Below, piece after piece: positions 56,675 through 64,000 of a DNA stretch of 64,000 nt. This DNA is from Stenotrophomonas sp. HITSZ_GD (GTDB lineage Bacteria > Pseudomonadota > Gammaproteobacteria > Xanthomonadales > Xanthomonadaceae). The stretch is taken from contig NZ_JARQXB010000003.1 of assembly GCF_029543105.1 (NCBI RefSeq), forward strand, positions 248,001 to 312,000, read 5' to 3'. The notes under the pieces are model-generated. The model was not told where the DNA came from and made no database searches. It was given only the letters and a program-made list of their open reading frames with translations. The stretch's first letter is position 1. Every line of letters begins with the position of its first letter. The position numbers were made by a program, and so were the translations under genes.

Positions 56675-57298
56675 ATGAGCATCCGGATACTGACCATCGA
56701 CGACCATCCGCTCGTGCGCAACGGCATCCGCGCCATGCTGGAGGTGGAGCCGGACCTGGTCGTGGCCGGCGAGGCCGGCGACGCCGACGACGGCCTGGCG
56801 CAGTTCCGCCGGCTGCTGCCCGATGTCGTGCTGGTGGACCTGCAGATGCCGGGCTGCAACGGCATCGAATTCATCCGCCGCCTGCGCGCGGAGTTTCCCG
56901 AGGCCCGCGTGGCCGTGCTCACGACCTACAGCGGCGATGGCAACGCGCGCGAGGCGATCGCCGCCGGCGCGTACGGCTACCTGCTGAAGAGCGCGCTGCG
57001 CGGCGAGCTGATCGACGCGCTGCGCAAGATCGCGCAGGGCAAGCGCTGCGTCTCCAACGAGGTGTCCCAGGAGATTTCGCGGCACATCGGCGATGAGGCA
57101 CTCACCGCGCGCGAACTGACCATCCTCACCGCGCTGGCGCGGGGATGGGAGAACAAGCGGATCGCCAACGAGATGGGCATCTCGGCCGAAACCGTGAAGT
57201 CGCACCTGACGCGCATCTTCGAGAAGATCGATGCGAGCAACCGCACCGAGGCGTTCCATATCGCGCTGCGCCGCGGGCTGGTGCGGCTGGACGATTGA
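56675..57298 (+). CDS. NarL/FixJ-family response regulator
   Basis: 207 residues. The receiver domain has Asp9/Asp10, phospho-acceptor Asp55 in 'VVLVDLQMPGCNGIEF' and Lys in 'GYLLKSALRG'. The LuxR-type HTH is 'LTARELTILTALARGWENKR', then 'SAETVKSHLTRIFEK'. The only HisKA_3 kinase nearby is at 59607-62708, 2.3 kb away on the same strand, and is its likely partner. Confidence 0.93.
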   Translation: MSIRILTIDDHPLVRNGIRAMLEVEPDLVVAGEAGDADDGLAQFRRLLPDVVLVDLQMPGCNGIEFIRRLRAEFPEARVAVLTTYSGDGNAREAIAAGAYGYLLKSALRGELIDALRKIAQGKRCVSNEVSQEISRHIGDEALTARELTILTALARGWENKRIANEMGISAETVKSHLTRIFEKIDASNRTEAFHIALRRGLVRLDD

Positions 57299-57305
57299 GC
57301 AGGCG

Positions 57306-57324
57306 GGCTGCGCCGCGCGCAGCC
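57306..57324. terminator. Hairpin between convergent response regulator and SDR genes
   Basis: GGCTGCGC (57306-57313) pairs with GCGCAGCC (57317-57324) around a three-base loop. It sits between two convergent stops and could act in both directions; no T-run on either side. Confidence 0.4.
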
Positions 57325-57338
57325 TGCGCGCCGCGAGG

Positions 57339-58133
57339 TCAGATCACCGAGCGCACCACGCCGCCGTCCACGCGCACCGCCGCGCCGGTGGTGGCCGACG
57401 CCTGCTCGGAGGCCAAGTAGACGCTCAGGTTGGCCACTTCCTCCACCGTGGCCAGGCGCTGGATCAGCGAGGTCGGCCGGTGCGTGGCAATGAAGTCGCG
57501 CTCGACCTCGGCCAGCGAGCTGCCCTTTTCGGCGGCGATCTTCCCGAAGAAATCACCCACGCCCTCCGACCGCGTCGGGCCGGGCAGGATGGCGTTGACG
57601 GTGACGCCGGTGCCGGCCAGTGTTTCGGCGAGCCCGCGCGATACCGCCAGCTGCGCGGTCTTGGTCGTGCCGTAATGGACCATTTCCGTCGGAATCTGCA
57701 CGCCCGACTCGCTGGAGAGGAACTGGACCCGGCCCCAGCCACGTTGCGCCATGCCCTGCGCATAGTGGCGGGCCAGCCGGATACCGCTGAGCACGTTCAC
57801 TTCGAAGAAGCGCATCCAGTCTTCGTCGGGGATATCGAAGAAGGCCTTTGGCTCGAAGATGCCCAGGTTGTTGACCAGGATGTCGGTCGACGGTTCGGCT
57901 TCGATCAGCGCCTGCGCGCCTTTCAACGTGCCTAGGTCGCCGGCCACGCCCGACACGCGGGCGCCGGGCACCTGGCGGGTGAGGGTGGCGATGGCCTCGT
58001 CCACGCGCGGCTGCGTGCGTCCGGTGACGACCACCCGTGCGCCGGAGGCGGCCAGCCCGTGGGCAATGGCCAGCCCGATGCCGGCCGTCGAACCGGTGAC
58101 GATGGCGCTCCTGTGGCTCAGGTCGATGTGCAT
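57339..58133 (-). CDS. Short-chain dehydrogenase/reductase
   Basis: 264 residues. Cofactor motif 'AIVTGSTAGIGLAIAHGLA' with 'VVVTGRTQPRVDEA' (Arg after the second strand suggests NADP), 'ILVNNLGIFEP', catalytic Ser in 'FLSSESGVQIP' and Y-x-x-x-K in 'MVHYGTTKTAQLAV'. Classical SDR length. Cytosolic oxidoreductase of unknown substrate, in the two-component locus. Confidence 0.92.
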   Translation of the reverse strand: MHIDLSHRSAIVTGSTAGIGLAIAHGLAASGARVVVTGRTQPRVDEAIATLTRQVPGARVSGVAGDLGTLKGAQALIEAEPSTDILVNNLGIFEPKAFFDIPDEDWMRFFEVNVLSGIRLARHYAQGMAQRGWGRVQFLSSESGVQIPTEMVHYGTTKTAQLAVSRGLAETLAGTGVTVNAILPGPTRSEGVGDFFGKIAAEKGSSLAEVERDFIATHRPTSLIQRLATVEEVANLSVYLASEQASATTGAAVRVDGGVVRSVI

Positions 58134-58159
58134 GGAAGCTCCTTTCAGCAGGGGGGAAG

Positions 58160-58191
58160 GGCGGTAACGCCTGGATGGGTGTTTTACCGCC
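58160..58191 (-). promoter_or_regulatory. Inverted repeat upstream of the SDR gene
   Basis: GGCGGTAA (58160-58167) and TTACCGCC (58184-58191) are exact complements with a 16-base spacer, 27 bases upstream of the SDR start and after the cupin stop. It may be an operator or a transcript hairpin between the two genes. Confidence 0.45.
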
Positions 58192-58223
58192 GCGCAGGTT
58201 CCGGGCGCATCAAGGACCGCGCT

Positions 58224-58706
58224 TCAATGCCCGGCGTGTGGGTCGTCGGCGGGATTCTCGTACACCGTATCCGTCGGACCCATGCCGGTGATGAGCACGG
58301 TGACGGGCTCGTCCCCGGTCTGCGCGAAGTGCGCCGCGTTCGCCGGCTCCGTATACACCGAACCGGCCGGCAGGGTCTTCAGCTTGCGCGCGTCGAACTT
58401 GCTTCCATAGCCGAAGTGCCACGTGCCCGACAGCACCGTGGCGACACGGTCGCCCGCGTGATGATGCGCGGGGATGGCCGCGTGCGGCGCCGCGCGTAGC
58501 AACTGGCTGTACGGGCCGGACCGGGAGGGATCGCCCAGCAACCTGACCACCTGCACCTTCGCATTGCCCGAACCGCCCGCGCCGCCCGTCGTGGCGAGGG
58601 CCGACAGTTCCGCCGGCGTCTTGGCGTACGGGTCGGACACCGCGGGCGGGGTAGCCTGCGCGGTAGCCGCGAAGGCCACCAGGAGGGTCATCGTCCATCT
58701 GCTCAT
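58224..58706 (-). CDS. Periplasmic cupin-domain protein
   Basis: 160 residues with a signal peptide ending near 'ATAQATPP'. The cupin motif 'AAIPAHHHAGDRVATVLSGT' supplies His/His/Glu-type ligands (here with Asp at one position), and 'PANAAHFAQTGDEPVTVLI' the second motif His. It probably binds a metal; substrate unknown. It is 30 bases after the second isochorismatase-like gene on the same strand. Confidence 0.82.
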   Translation of the reverse strand: MSRWTMTLLVAFAATAQATPPAVSDPYAKTPAELSALATTGGAGGSGNAKVQVVRLLGDPSRSGPYSQLLRAAPHAAIPAHHHAGDRVATVLSGTWHFGYGSKFDARKLKTLPAGSVYTEPANAAHFAQTGDEPVTVLITGMGPTDTVYENPADDPHAGH

Positions 58707-58736
58707 CTGTGCGCTCCTTCCAGTTTGGGTGGCGGT

Positions 58737-59348
58737 TCAGTGGCCTTCGACCGCGAACAGGATCTCCGTGAAGCCCGGCACCGTGGCCTCGCGGTTCCAG
58801 TCGCGCTGGAGCTCGCAGATCAGCTGCACCCAGCTGGTGGGTTGGGCACCGGCCTGGAACAGTCGCTCCAGGCCGGCGTCGTGGGCTTCCAGCGAGGTGC
58901 CGCCGCAGGCATCGACCACCGGGTAGACCTCGAAGCCTTCCGCCAGGGCATCCAGCGCCGGGTGCACGAGGCACACCTCCGTCCACAGCGCGGCCATCAC
59001 CAGTTTCTTCCGGCCGGTCGCCTTCACGGCGGAGACGAAATCCTGGTCTTCCCACGCGTTGATCGACGTGCGGTCCACGACCGGGACGTCGGGCAGCACG
59101 TCGGTCAGCTGGTGGATCAGTGGCTGGTTTCGGCCGGTGGCAACGTTTACCGACGACAGCACCGTGGGCAGGCCGTAGAGCCGGGTGATGCGCGCGAGCG
59201 CGGTGATGTTGGCCACCAGCTGGCGCTTGTCGCGCGAGGCGATGGAGCTGACCTGCACCGGCTGGAAATCGATGATGACCACCGCGGCGTTCTGCGGCGT
59301 CAGGAGGCGGTCGTGGAGCGCATCGCGGACGTGGGGATAGGAGGTCAT
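58737..59348 (-). CDS. Isochorismatase-like cysteine hydrolase (second copy)
   Basis: 203 residues from ATG 59348; a longer frame to 59819 is unlikely. 'NAAVVIIDFQPVQVSSIA' bears the catalytic Asp, and 'KLVMAALWTEVCLVHPALDA' the catalytic Cys. It is of the YcaC-like type, distinct from the copy at 55857. Divergent from the sensor kinase, with the shared 16-base element between them. Confidence 0.9.
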   Translation of the reverse strand: MTSYPHVRDALHDRLLTPQNAAVVIIDFQPVQVSSIASRDKRQLVANITALARITRLYGLPTVLSSVNVATGRNQPLIHQLTDVLPDVPVVDRTSINAWEDQDFVSAVKATGRKKLVMAALWTEVCLVHPALDALAEGFEVYPVVDACGGTSLEAHDAGLERLFQAGAQPTSWVQLICELQRDWNREATVPGFTEILFAVEGH

Positions 59349-59463
59349 CTCGGTTGCCTGCAGGAAAGAAGGGGCGCGGCCGATGGCAGCGCGGAGGTGG
59401 GGCGTGGTGCCAGCATCCGCGCGGGTGGGGCGCTTCGCATCACAGGGATCGGGCGGGCGGCGC

Positions 59464-59479
59464 TCCTCCATTTGGGGGA
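59464..59479. promoter_or_regulatory. 16-base element TCCTCCATTTGGGGGA (copy 2)
   Basis: Identical to 56588-56603. It lies 115 bases upstream of the second isochorismatase-like gene and 127 bases upstream of the sensor kinase, in the same divergent layout as copy 1. The 59349-59606 stretch holds no gene. Confidence 0.6.
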
Positions 59480-59606
59480 GCGGTATCGGCGTGGCCCGGG
59501 CGGGCATCGGGCCGCTGTGCGGCGACCCGGAGGCTGGGCCATACTCGCGCCGCCCATCCCGGCGGGGGGAGATCGCCGGGCACCTTCCTTCGACACCCGC
59601 GCCGCC

Positions 59607-62600
59607 ATGGCCCCTCCGGTCCCTGCTGTTTCTTCCTGGCGGTGCGTCGCGCCCAGGCACGCGCTGCGCCGTGTGCTGCGCATGGGCCTGGTCATGTTCT
59701 GGCTTGGCCTGTGCGCTGGTGCCCAGGCGCTCGCGCCGGATCGCGCGCTCTCGCAGCTGCGGCACGACCGCTGGACACCCGAACAGGGCGCGCCGGCGCA
59801 GATCCTGTCGATCGCGCAAACGCCCGATGGCTTCCTCTGGCTGGGGTCACGGCAGGGCCTGTATCGCTTCGATGGCCTGCGCTTCGAACGCATCACCGCC
59901 ATCGCCGGCGCCCCCATCGTCGATGACGACATCCTCAACCTGTTCGTCGATCGCGACGGCAGCGTGTGGGTGGGTTATGTCAGCGGCGGGATGAGCCGCA
60001 TGGGCGGCGCCCATCCGGCGAACTACGAATACCAGCGCGACGACGTACCGCTGGGTTCGGTGATCGGCTTCGGGCGCGATGCCACGGGGCGGCTGTGGGC
60101 CGCCACGTCGGCCGCGCTCGTCTACCTGGACCCTGCCACGGACACGTGGAAGAGCGTCCCGGACATGGGCTTCGATCCTGCCTGGATGCCGCAGCGCTTG
60201 TTCTTCGACCGCGACCACGGCATGTGGGTGGCGTATTCGGACGGCACCTCCGCGCACATCGCGCATCTGGCACCGGGTGCGCGCGCGTTCGAGGTCATGC
60301 CGCAGTCCATCGACTCCCCGTTCTTCGACCAGTCGCCCGATGGCACGCTGTGGGCGGCCGACGAGTGGGGCGTGCGTCCGTTGTCGCAGGCCGTGCCGCT
60401 TCCCGGACGCGCGGGCGTCACCGCCAGTTGGCTCGACCCGGCCTTCAAGGGCGCCGGCCTGCGCTTCGACCGCGATGGCGTGATGTGGCTCGCCAACGAA
60501 CATGGCGTCGCGCGTGTGCGGGACCCCGCCGTGCTGCATGCGCCGGACAGGGCCCACGCCGCGCCGACGCCGGAATATTTCGGCACGGCACAGGGCCTGA
60601 CCTCCGAGGTGGTGTGGACGCTGTTCGAAGACCGCGAAGGCAACCTGTGGGTCGGTACCGCCAACGGGCTGGATCGCTTCCGTGCCAACACGCTGGCCGC
60701 CATCCAACTGCCGCGCCGCGACCAGGTGTTCGCGGTAGGCGTGGACGGGCAGGGCCAGGTGTGGGCCGCGAACGCGGACAAGGGCCCGATGCGCATCACC
60801 CCGGATCCGGACGCGCCGGGCGGCGCGCGCGTGCAGGAGGTGGCGGGCGCGGAAGCCGGCGTGACCGCGCTGTTTCGCGATGGCAACGGCCAGTTCTGGG
60901 TCGGTGATGCGAACGGCGGCCTGTGGCGCAGCGAGGGCGCCAAGCTGCAGTCGGTGCCGCTGCCGCCCGAGGTGGCCGGCAACGGCACGATCGTGACGAT
61001 GGCCAGCGACCGCGACGGCGCCCTGTGGGTGAGCAAGGTCAACGGCGGGCTGTTGCGGCTGTACCAGGGGCGGTGGGAAGCGCAGAACGCCAAGTACGGC
61101 ATGCAAGCGGGCACCGCGCCGCGCGCGCTTGCGCAGGATGCGCAAGGCCGCCTCTGGTCCGACGCCGGACAGACGATCCGCGTGTTCGAGGAAGGCGGCC
61201 ACCACGATTTCGACGCAGACGGGCCGCAGGTCGGGCGCATCGCCGTGCTGCGGGCCTGGAAGGACGAGCTGTGGATCGGCGGCGTGCGGGGCGTGGCCGC
61301 GCGCATCGGCGACCATTTCCAGCACCTGCTCGGGCGCGGGGGTGAAACGTTCGAGCGCACGGCCGGCATCGTGATGCTCGCCAATGGCGAAGCGTGGCTG
61401 GTCGGGCGGCCCGGCGTGACCCGCGTGCCCGCCCGCGAGATGGCCCGATGGCGGGCGCAGCCATCCTATCGCGTGGCCTTCGAGCGGTTCGGGGTGCTCG
61501 ATGGCCTGCGGGGGGCGGCGGAACAAAGCGGCGCGTCCCCGGTGGCGGTGGCCGACGACCAGGGCCGGATATGGGTCGCGACGAGTCGCGGCGTGCATTG
61601 GATCGACCCCGCCGCGCACCCGCGCCGCGACGCCAAGCCCGCAGCACCGCCCGTCGTGCTGGCGGTGCACGTGGACGACAGGGCGGTGCCGCTGGCGTCG
61701 GCGATGTCCTTGCCGGCGCGCAGCCGCGACCTGCGGATCGACTACACCGCGCCGTTCCTGGGCCGGCCAGAACGCGCCCGTTTCCGCTATCGATTGGAAG
61801 GGCGGGAGACCGACTGGCATGACGCCGGCGCGCAACGCCAGGCGATGTACAGCGGCCTGGCGCCCGGCCACTACCGCTTCACGTTGCAGGCGGCCGACAG
61901 CGGCGAGGACGGGTCCGGAAACGAAGCCACGTGGGCATTCGACGTGCCGCCGGCGTTCTGGCAGACCTGGTGGTTCTCGCTGGCTTGCCTGGCGGCACTG
62001 CTGTGCGCGATCTGGGCGCTCGTGCGCTGGCGCGTGGCCGCCGCACGCGCGGGGCTGCAGCGGGTGTATCGCGCGCGCTTCGTCGAACGCGAGCGCATCG
62101 CGCGTGATTTGCACGACACCTTGCTGCAATCCATGCAGGCGCTGATGTTCATGGTGGAGGCGGCGCGAGCGCGGCTCGAAAAAGGCGATGGCGAAGCGGC
62201 CAAGGCCGCGCTGTCGCGCGTGGTGACCGAAGCCAACGCCGGGCTGGTGGAAGGCCGCGACAGGATTCGCGAGTTGCGCCAGGAACCCGCCGAGCCGCGA
62301 CACCTGGAGGCCCGGTTGGGCGAGTTGCCCGAGAAGTTGGCGCTACCGCCGGAGACCACCTACGCGTTCAGTACGCGCGGCAGGCCGGGCCGCTTGAAGC
62401 CCGCCGAGCAGGACGAGGTGTACCGCATCGTGCGCGAAGCGGTGGCCAACGCGGCGCGTCACGCCGGTGCGCGGCACATCACGGTATCCGTGGCCCACGG
62501 CTGGCGGGGCGTGCGGGTGGAGGTGCGTGACGACGGCTGCGGCATCGACCCGGCCTTGCTTGCCGGTGGACAACGCGAAGGCCACTGGGGATTGATCGGC

Positions 62601-62708
62601 ATGCGTGAACGGGCCCGCGCGCTGGGGGCAACCCTGTCGCTGGCGTCCACGCCGGGGAATGGCACGCTCGTGCGCTTGTTCCTGCCGCGCTGGCGCGGCG
62701 CGAGGTGA
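59607..62708 (+). CDS. Sensor histidine kinase with periplasmic propeller and Y_Y_Y domain
   Basis: 1033 residues from ATG 59607; a longer open frame from 58725 overlaps the divergent hydrolase and is rejected. An N-terminal signal/anchor (about 22-45), two-component propeller repeats such as 'TPDGFLWLGSRQGLYRFDG' and 'EDREGNLWVGTANGLDRF', a Y_Y_Y domain (about 685-785), a span near 787-812, HisKA_3 with His836 in 'RIARDLHDTLLQSMQAL', and a HATPase with 'VEVRDDGCGIDP' and 'HWGLIGMRERARALGA'. It senses an external ligand, possibly a glycan or breakdown product, and probably phosphorylates the regulator at 56675. Confidence 0.92.
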   Translation: MAPPVPAVSSWRCVAPRHALRRVLRMGLVMFWLGLCAGAQALAPDRALSQLRHDRWTPEQGAPAQILSIAQTPDGFLWLGSRQGLYRFDGLRFERITAIAGAPIVDDDILNLFVDRDGSVWVGYVSGGMSRMGGAHPANYEYQRDDVPLGSVIGFGRDATGRLWAATSAALVYLDPATDTWKSVPDMGFDPAWMPQRLFFDRDHGMWVAYSDGTSAHIAHLAPGARAFEVMPQSIDSPFFDQSPDGTLWAADEWGVRPLSQAVPLPGRAGVTASWLDPAFKGAGLRFDRDGVMWLANEHGVARVRDPAVLHAPDRAHAAPTPEYFGTAQGLTSEVVWTLFEDREGNLWVGTANGLDRFRANTLAAIQLPRRDQVFAVGVDGQGQVWAANADKGPMRITPDPDAPGGARVQEVAGAEAGVTALFRDGNGQFWVGDANGGLWRSEGAKLQSVPLPPEVAGNGTIVTMASDRDGALWVSKVNGGLLRLYQGRWEAQNAKYGMQAGTAPRALAQDAQGRLWSDAGQTIRVFEEGGHHDFDADGPQVGRIAVLRAWKDELWIGGVRGVAARIGDHFQHLLGRGGETFERTAGIVMLANGEAWLVGRPGVTRVPAREMARWRAQPSYRVAFERFGVLDGLRGAAEQSGASPVAVADDQGRIWVATSRGVHWIDPAAHPRRDAKPAAPPVVLAVHVDDRAVPLASAMSLPARSRDLRIDYTAPFLGRPERARFRYRLEGRETDWHDAGAQRQAMYSGLAPGHYRFTLQAADSGEDGSGNEATWAFDVPPAFWQTWWFSLACLAALLCAIWALVRWRVAAARAGLQRVYRARFVERERIARDLHDTLLQSMQALMFMVEAARARLEKGDGEAAKAALSRVVTEANAGLVEGRDRIRELRQEPAEPRHLEARLGELPEKLALPPETTYAFSTRGRPGRLKPAEQDEVYRIVREAVANAARHAGARHITVSVAHGWRGVRVEVRDDGCGIDPALLAGGQREGHWGLIGMRERARALGATLSLASTPGNGTLVRLFLPRWRGAR

Positions 62709-62768
62709 CGGCTCGAATCTCGACACGCCACCGCCGCCGTGGCGATCGCCGTGGGCGTGCGGGCAGCC

Positions 62769-63398
62769 TTACAACCGCGTCCCGAAGATTCGATCCCCCG
62801 CATCCCCCAACCCCGGCAGGATGTAACCCTTCTCGTTGAGCCGTGCGTCGATGGCCGCGGTGTACACCTCCACGTCCGGATGCGCGGCTTCCAGCGCCTT
62901 CAGTCCCTCCGGCGCGGCGACCAGGAAGATGCCCTTGATCTTGCGCGCGCCGGCGCGCTTGAGCATGTCCACCGTGGCGATCAGCGTGCCGCCGGTGGCC
63001 AGCATCGGGTCCAGAATCAGCGCGTCGCGCTCTTCCAGTCGGCCGGTCAGCCGCTCGAAATACGGCACCGGCTGCAGCGTCTCCTCGTCGCGCTGCAGGC
63101 CCACCACGCTCACGCGCGCGGCCGGGATCAGCGCCAGCACGCCCGGCAGCATGCCCAGCCCGGCGCGCAGGATCGGCACCAGGGTGATCTTCGCGCCGGC
63201 GATGCGCTGCACCTGCACCGGGCCGGCCCAGCCTTCCATCGTGTGCGATTCGGTCTCCAGGTCGGCGGTGGCCTCGTAAGCCAGCAGCGTGCCCAGCTCC
63301 GTCACCAGCTCGCGGAAGCCCTTGGTGCTCAGCGCGGCGTCGCGCAACAGGCCGATCTTGTGCTGCACGAGCGGATGACGGACTTCGACGATCTTCAT
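62769..63398 (-). CDS. upp: Uracil phosphoribosyltransferase
   Basis: 209 residues from ATG 63398. '[20 protein letters not shown]' and the PRPP-binding '[20 protein letters not shown]' are diagnostic, and '[17 protein letters not shown]' is the C-terminal uracil site. It salvages uracil to UMP. Convergent with the sensor kinase. Confidence 0.97.
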   Translation of the reverse strand: MKIVEVRHPLVQHKIGLLRDAALSTKGFRELVTELGTLLAYEATADLETESHTMEGWAGPVQVQRIAGAKITLVPILRAGLGMLPGVLALIPAARVSVVGLQRDEETLQPVPYFERLTGRLEERDALILDPMLATGGTLIATVDMLKRAGARKIKGIFLVAAPEGLKALEAAHPDVEVYTAAIDARLNEKGYILPGLGDAGDRIFGTRL

Positions 63399-63561
63399 GG
63401 CGGTTCGATGACGGTGGCAGGTAAGCACAGTGTGCCGGAGAGGGCGCCGCGACCGCCAGCGCGCTCACGTCCGCACAGAACAGTCGCCCCGGTGTCATGC
63501 CGATGAAACCTCGTGGACATACCGTGCACACCCATTCTTGACACCTCCCCCGGGGCGCACA

Positions 63562-64000
63562 GTGACCACGAACCGCAAGCCGTTGTTTCTCGCCATTTCC
63601 ATGACCCTGTCCTCGCTCGCCGTGCCGGCCATGGCCGCCGATGCCGCCAGCGGTGCTCCGGCCGCCACCGACCTGGACCGCATCGAAGTGCGCCCGCAGA
63701 TCGAAGCGCAGGCACGCGCGGTCGAACTCAAGCGCGATGCGCAGGCGATCCTCGACGCGGTGTCCTCCGACGCCATGGGCGACTACCCGGACAAGAACGT
63801 CGCCGAGTCGCTGCAGCGCCTGCCGGGCGTGAGCGTCACCCGCGACCAGGGCGAGGGCCGCTACGTGGTGATCCGCGGCCTGGACGCCAACCTCAACAGC
63901 GTCACCGTGGACGGCATCGCGATGGGCACGCCGGAGGATTCCAGCCGCTCGGCGCCGCTGGACGTGATCCCCTCCGACTCGACCGAGCGGCTGAAGGTCA
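63562..64000 (+). CDS. TonB-dependent receptor (3' truncated by window)
   Basis: The first 146 residues from GTG 63562: a signal peptide ('LAVPAMAADA'), then the plug domain with 'DAVSSDAMGDYPDKNVAESL', 'QRLPGVSVTRDQGEGRYVVI' and 'NSVTVDGIAMGTPE'. This plug form is typical of the large Xanthomonas/Caulobacter-type receptors for carbohydrates or siderophores. The barrel lies beyond the window. An ATG at 63601 is a less likely start because it would cut the signal peptide. Substrate not assignable. Confidence 0.85.
   Translation, partial: MTTNRKPLFLAISMTLSSLAVPAMAADAASGAPAATDLDRIEVRPQIEAQARAVELKRDAQAILDAVSSDAMGDYPDKNVAESLQRLPGVSVTRDQGEGRYVVIRGLDANLNSVTVDGIAMGTPEDSSRSAPLDVIPSDSTERLKV

Noticed and set aside
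58725-59606. 294-codon N-terminal extension of the sensor kinase
   Set aside because: It runs antisense through the divergent isochorismatase-like gene and has no signal or domain; the signal peptide begins after ATG 59607.

Overview
The window is a GC-rich chromosomal segment from a gammaproteobacterium of the Xanthomonadales/Lysobacterales (for example a Dyella, Luteibacter, Frateuria or Xanthomonas relative). The assignment rests on a complete xanthan-type gum operon (gumB to gumM), a GumN/TraB protein, a GTAG-type REP palindrome, a Y_Y_Y-domain hybrid-propeller sensor kinase and a Xanthomonas-like TonB-dependent receptor. It is inferred from gene content, not from a database search.

Layout. 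(1) 1-9678: right end of a lambda-like prophage. Tail genes M-[fibre cassette]-L-K-I-J are followed by a block of small accessory genes, including an SRAP/HMCES-type protein. The block ends at the 3' half of a tRNA-Pro(GGG), which I read as the attachment site. (2) 9887-13753: small, mostly uncharacterised chromosomal genes, with two homologous 67-69 residue proteins heading opposite-strand transcription units. (3) 14225-26857: gumBCDEFHIJKLM for a xanthan-like exopolysaccharide, then a DUF985 cupin and a GumN-like protein. (4) 28511-30421: dxs. (5) about 30440-34700: a visibly AT-richer island between dxs and hutU, with a serine recombinase, two ParB/RepB-like proteins in an overlapping operon, and a bacteriocin-like peptide with a small membrane protein. 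(6) 34730-42216: the histidine utilisation cluster hutI-H-G-U, divergent from hutF-hutC. (7) 42238-51608: housekeeping genes yggX, mutY, ftsY, htpG, rsmD, coaD, a YfhL-type ferredoxin and ggt. (8) 51619-54781: a metallo-hydrolase, a GH9 glycosidase and a small membrane protein. (9) 54907-62708: a split two-component system (NarL-type regulator and Y_Y_Y sensor kinase) interleaved with an alpha/beta hydrolase, two isochorismatase-like hydrolases, an SDR and a periplasmic cupin. (10) upp and the start of a TonB-dependent receptor.

How the parts work together: gumB-M encodes lipid-linked repeat-unit assembly (D,H,K,I,M), decoration (F,L), flippase (J), polymerase (E) and export (B,C). The hut genes encode the five-step route from histidine to glutamate via formylglutamate, under a GntR-type repressor. 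In region 9, both divergent promoters (hydrolase/regulator and hydrolase/kinase) carry the same 16-base element, which suggests one regulon. The strongest candidates for something undescribed are the recombinase-ParB-ParB trio, the bacteriocin pair, the paired small-protein cassettes with ribosome-binding sites inside inverted repeats, and the shared 16-mer of the two-component locus.
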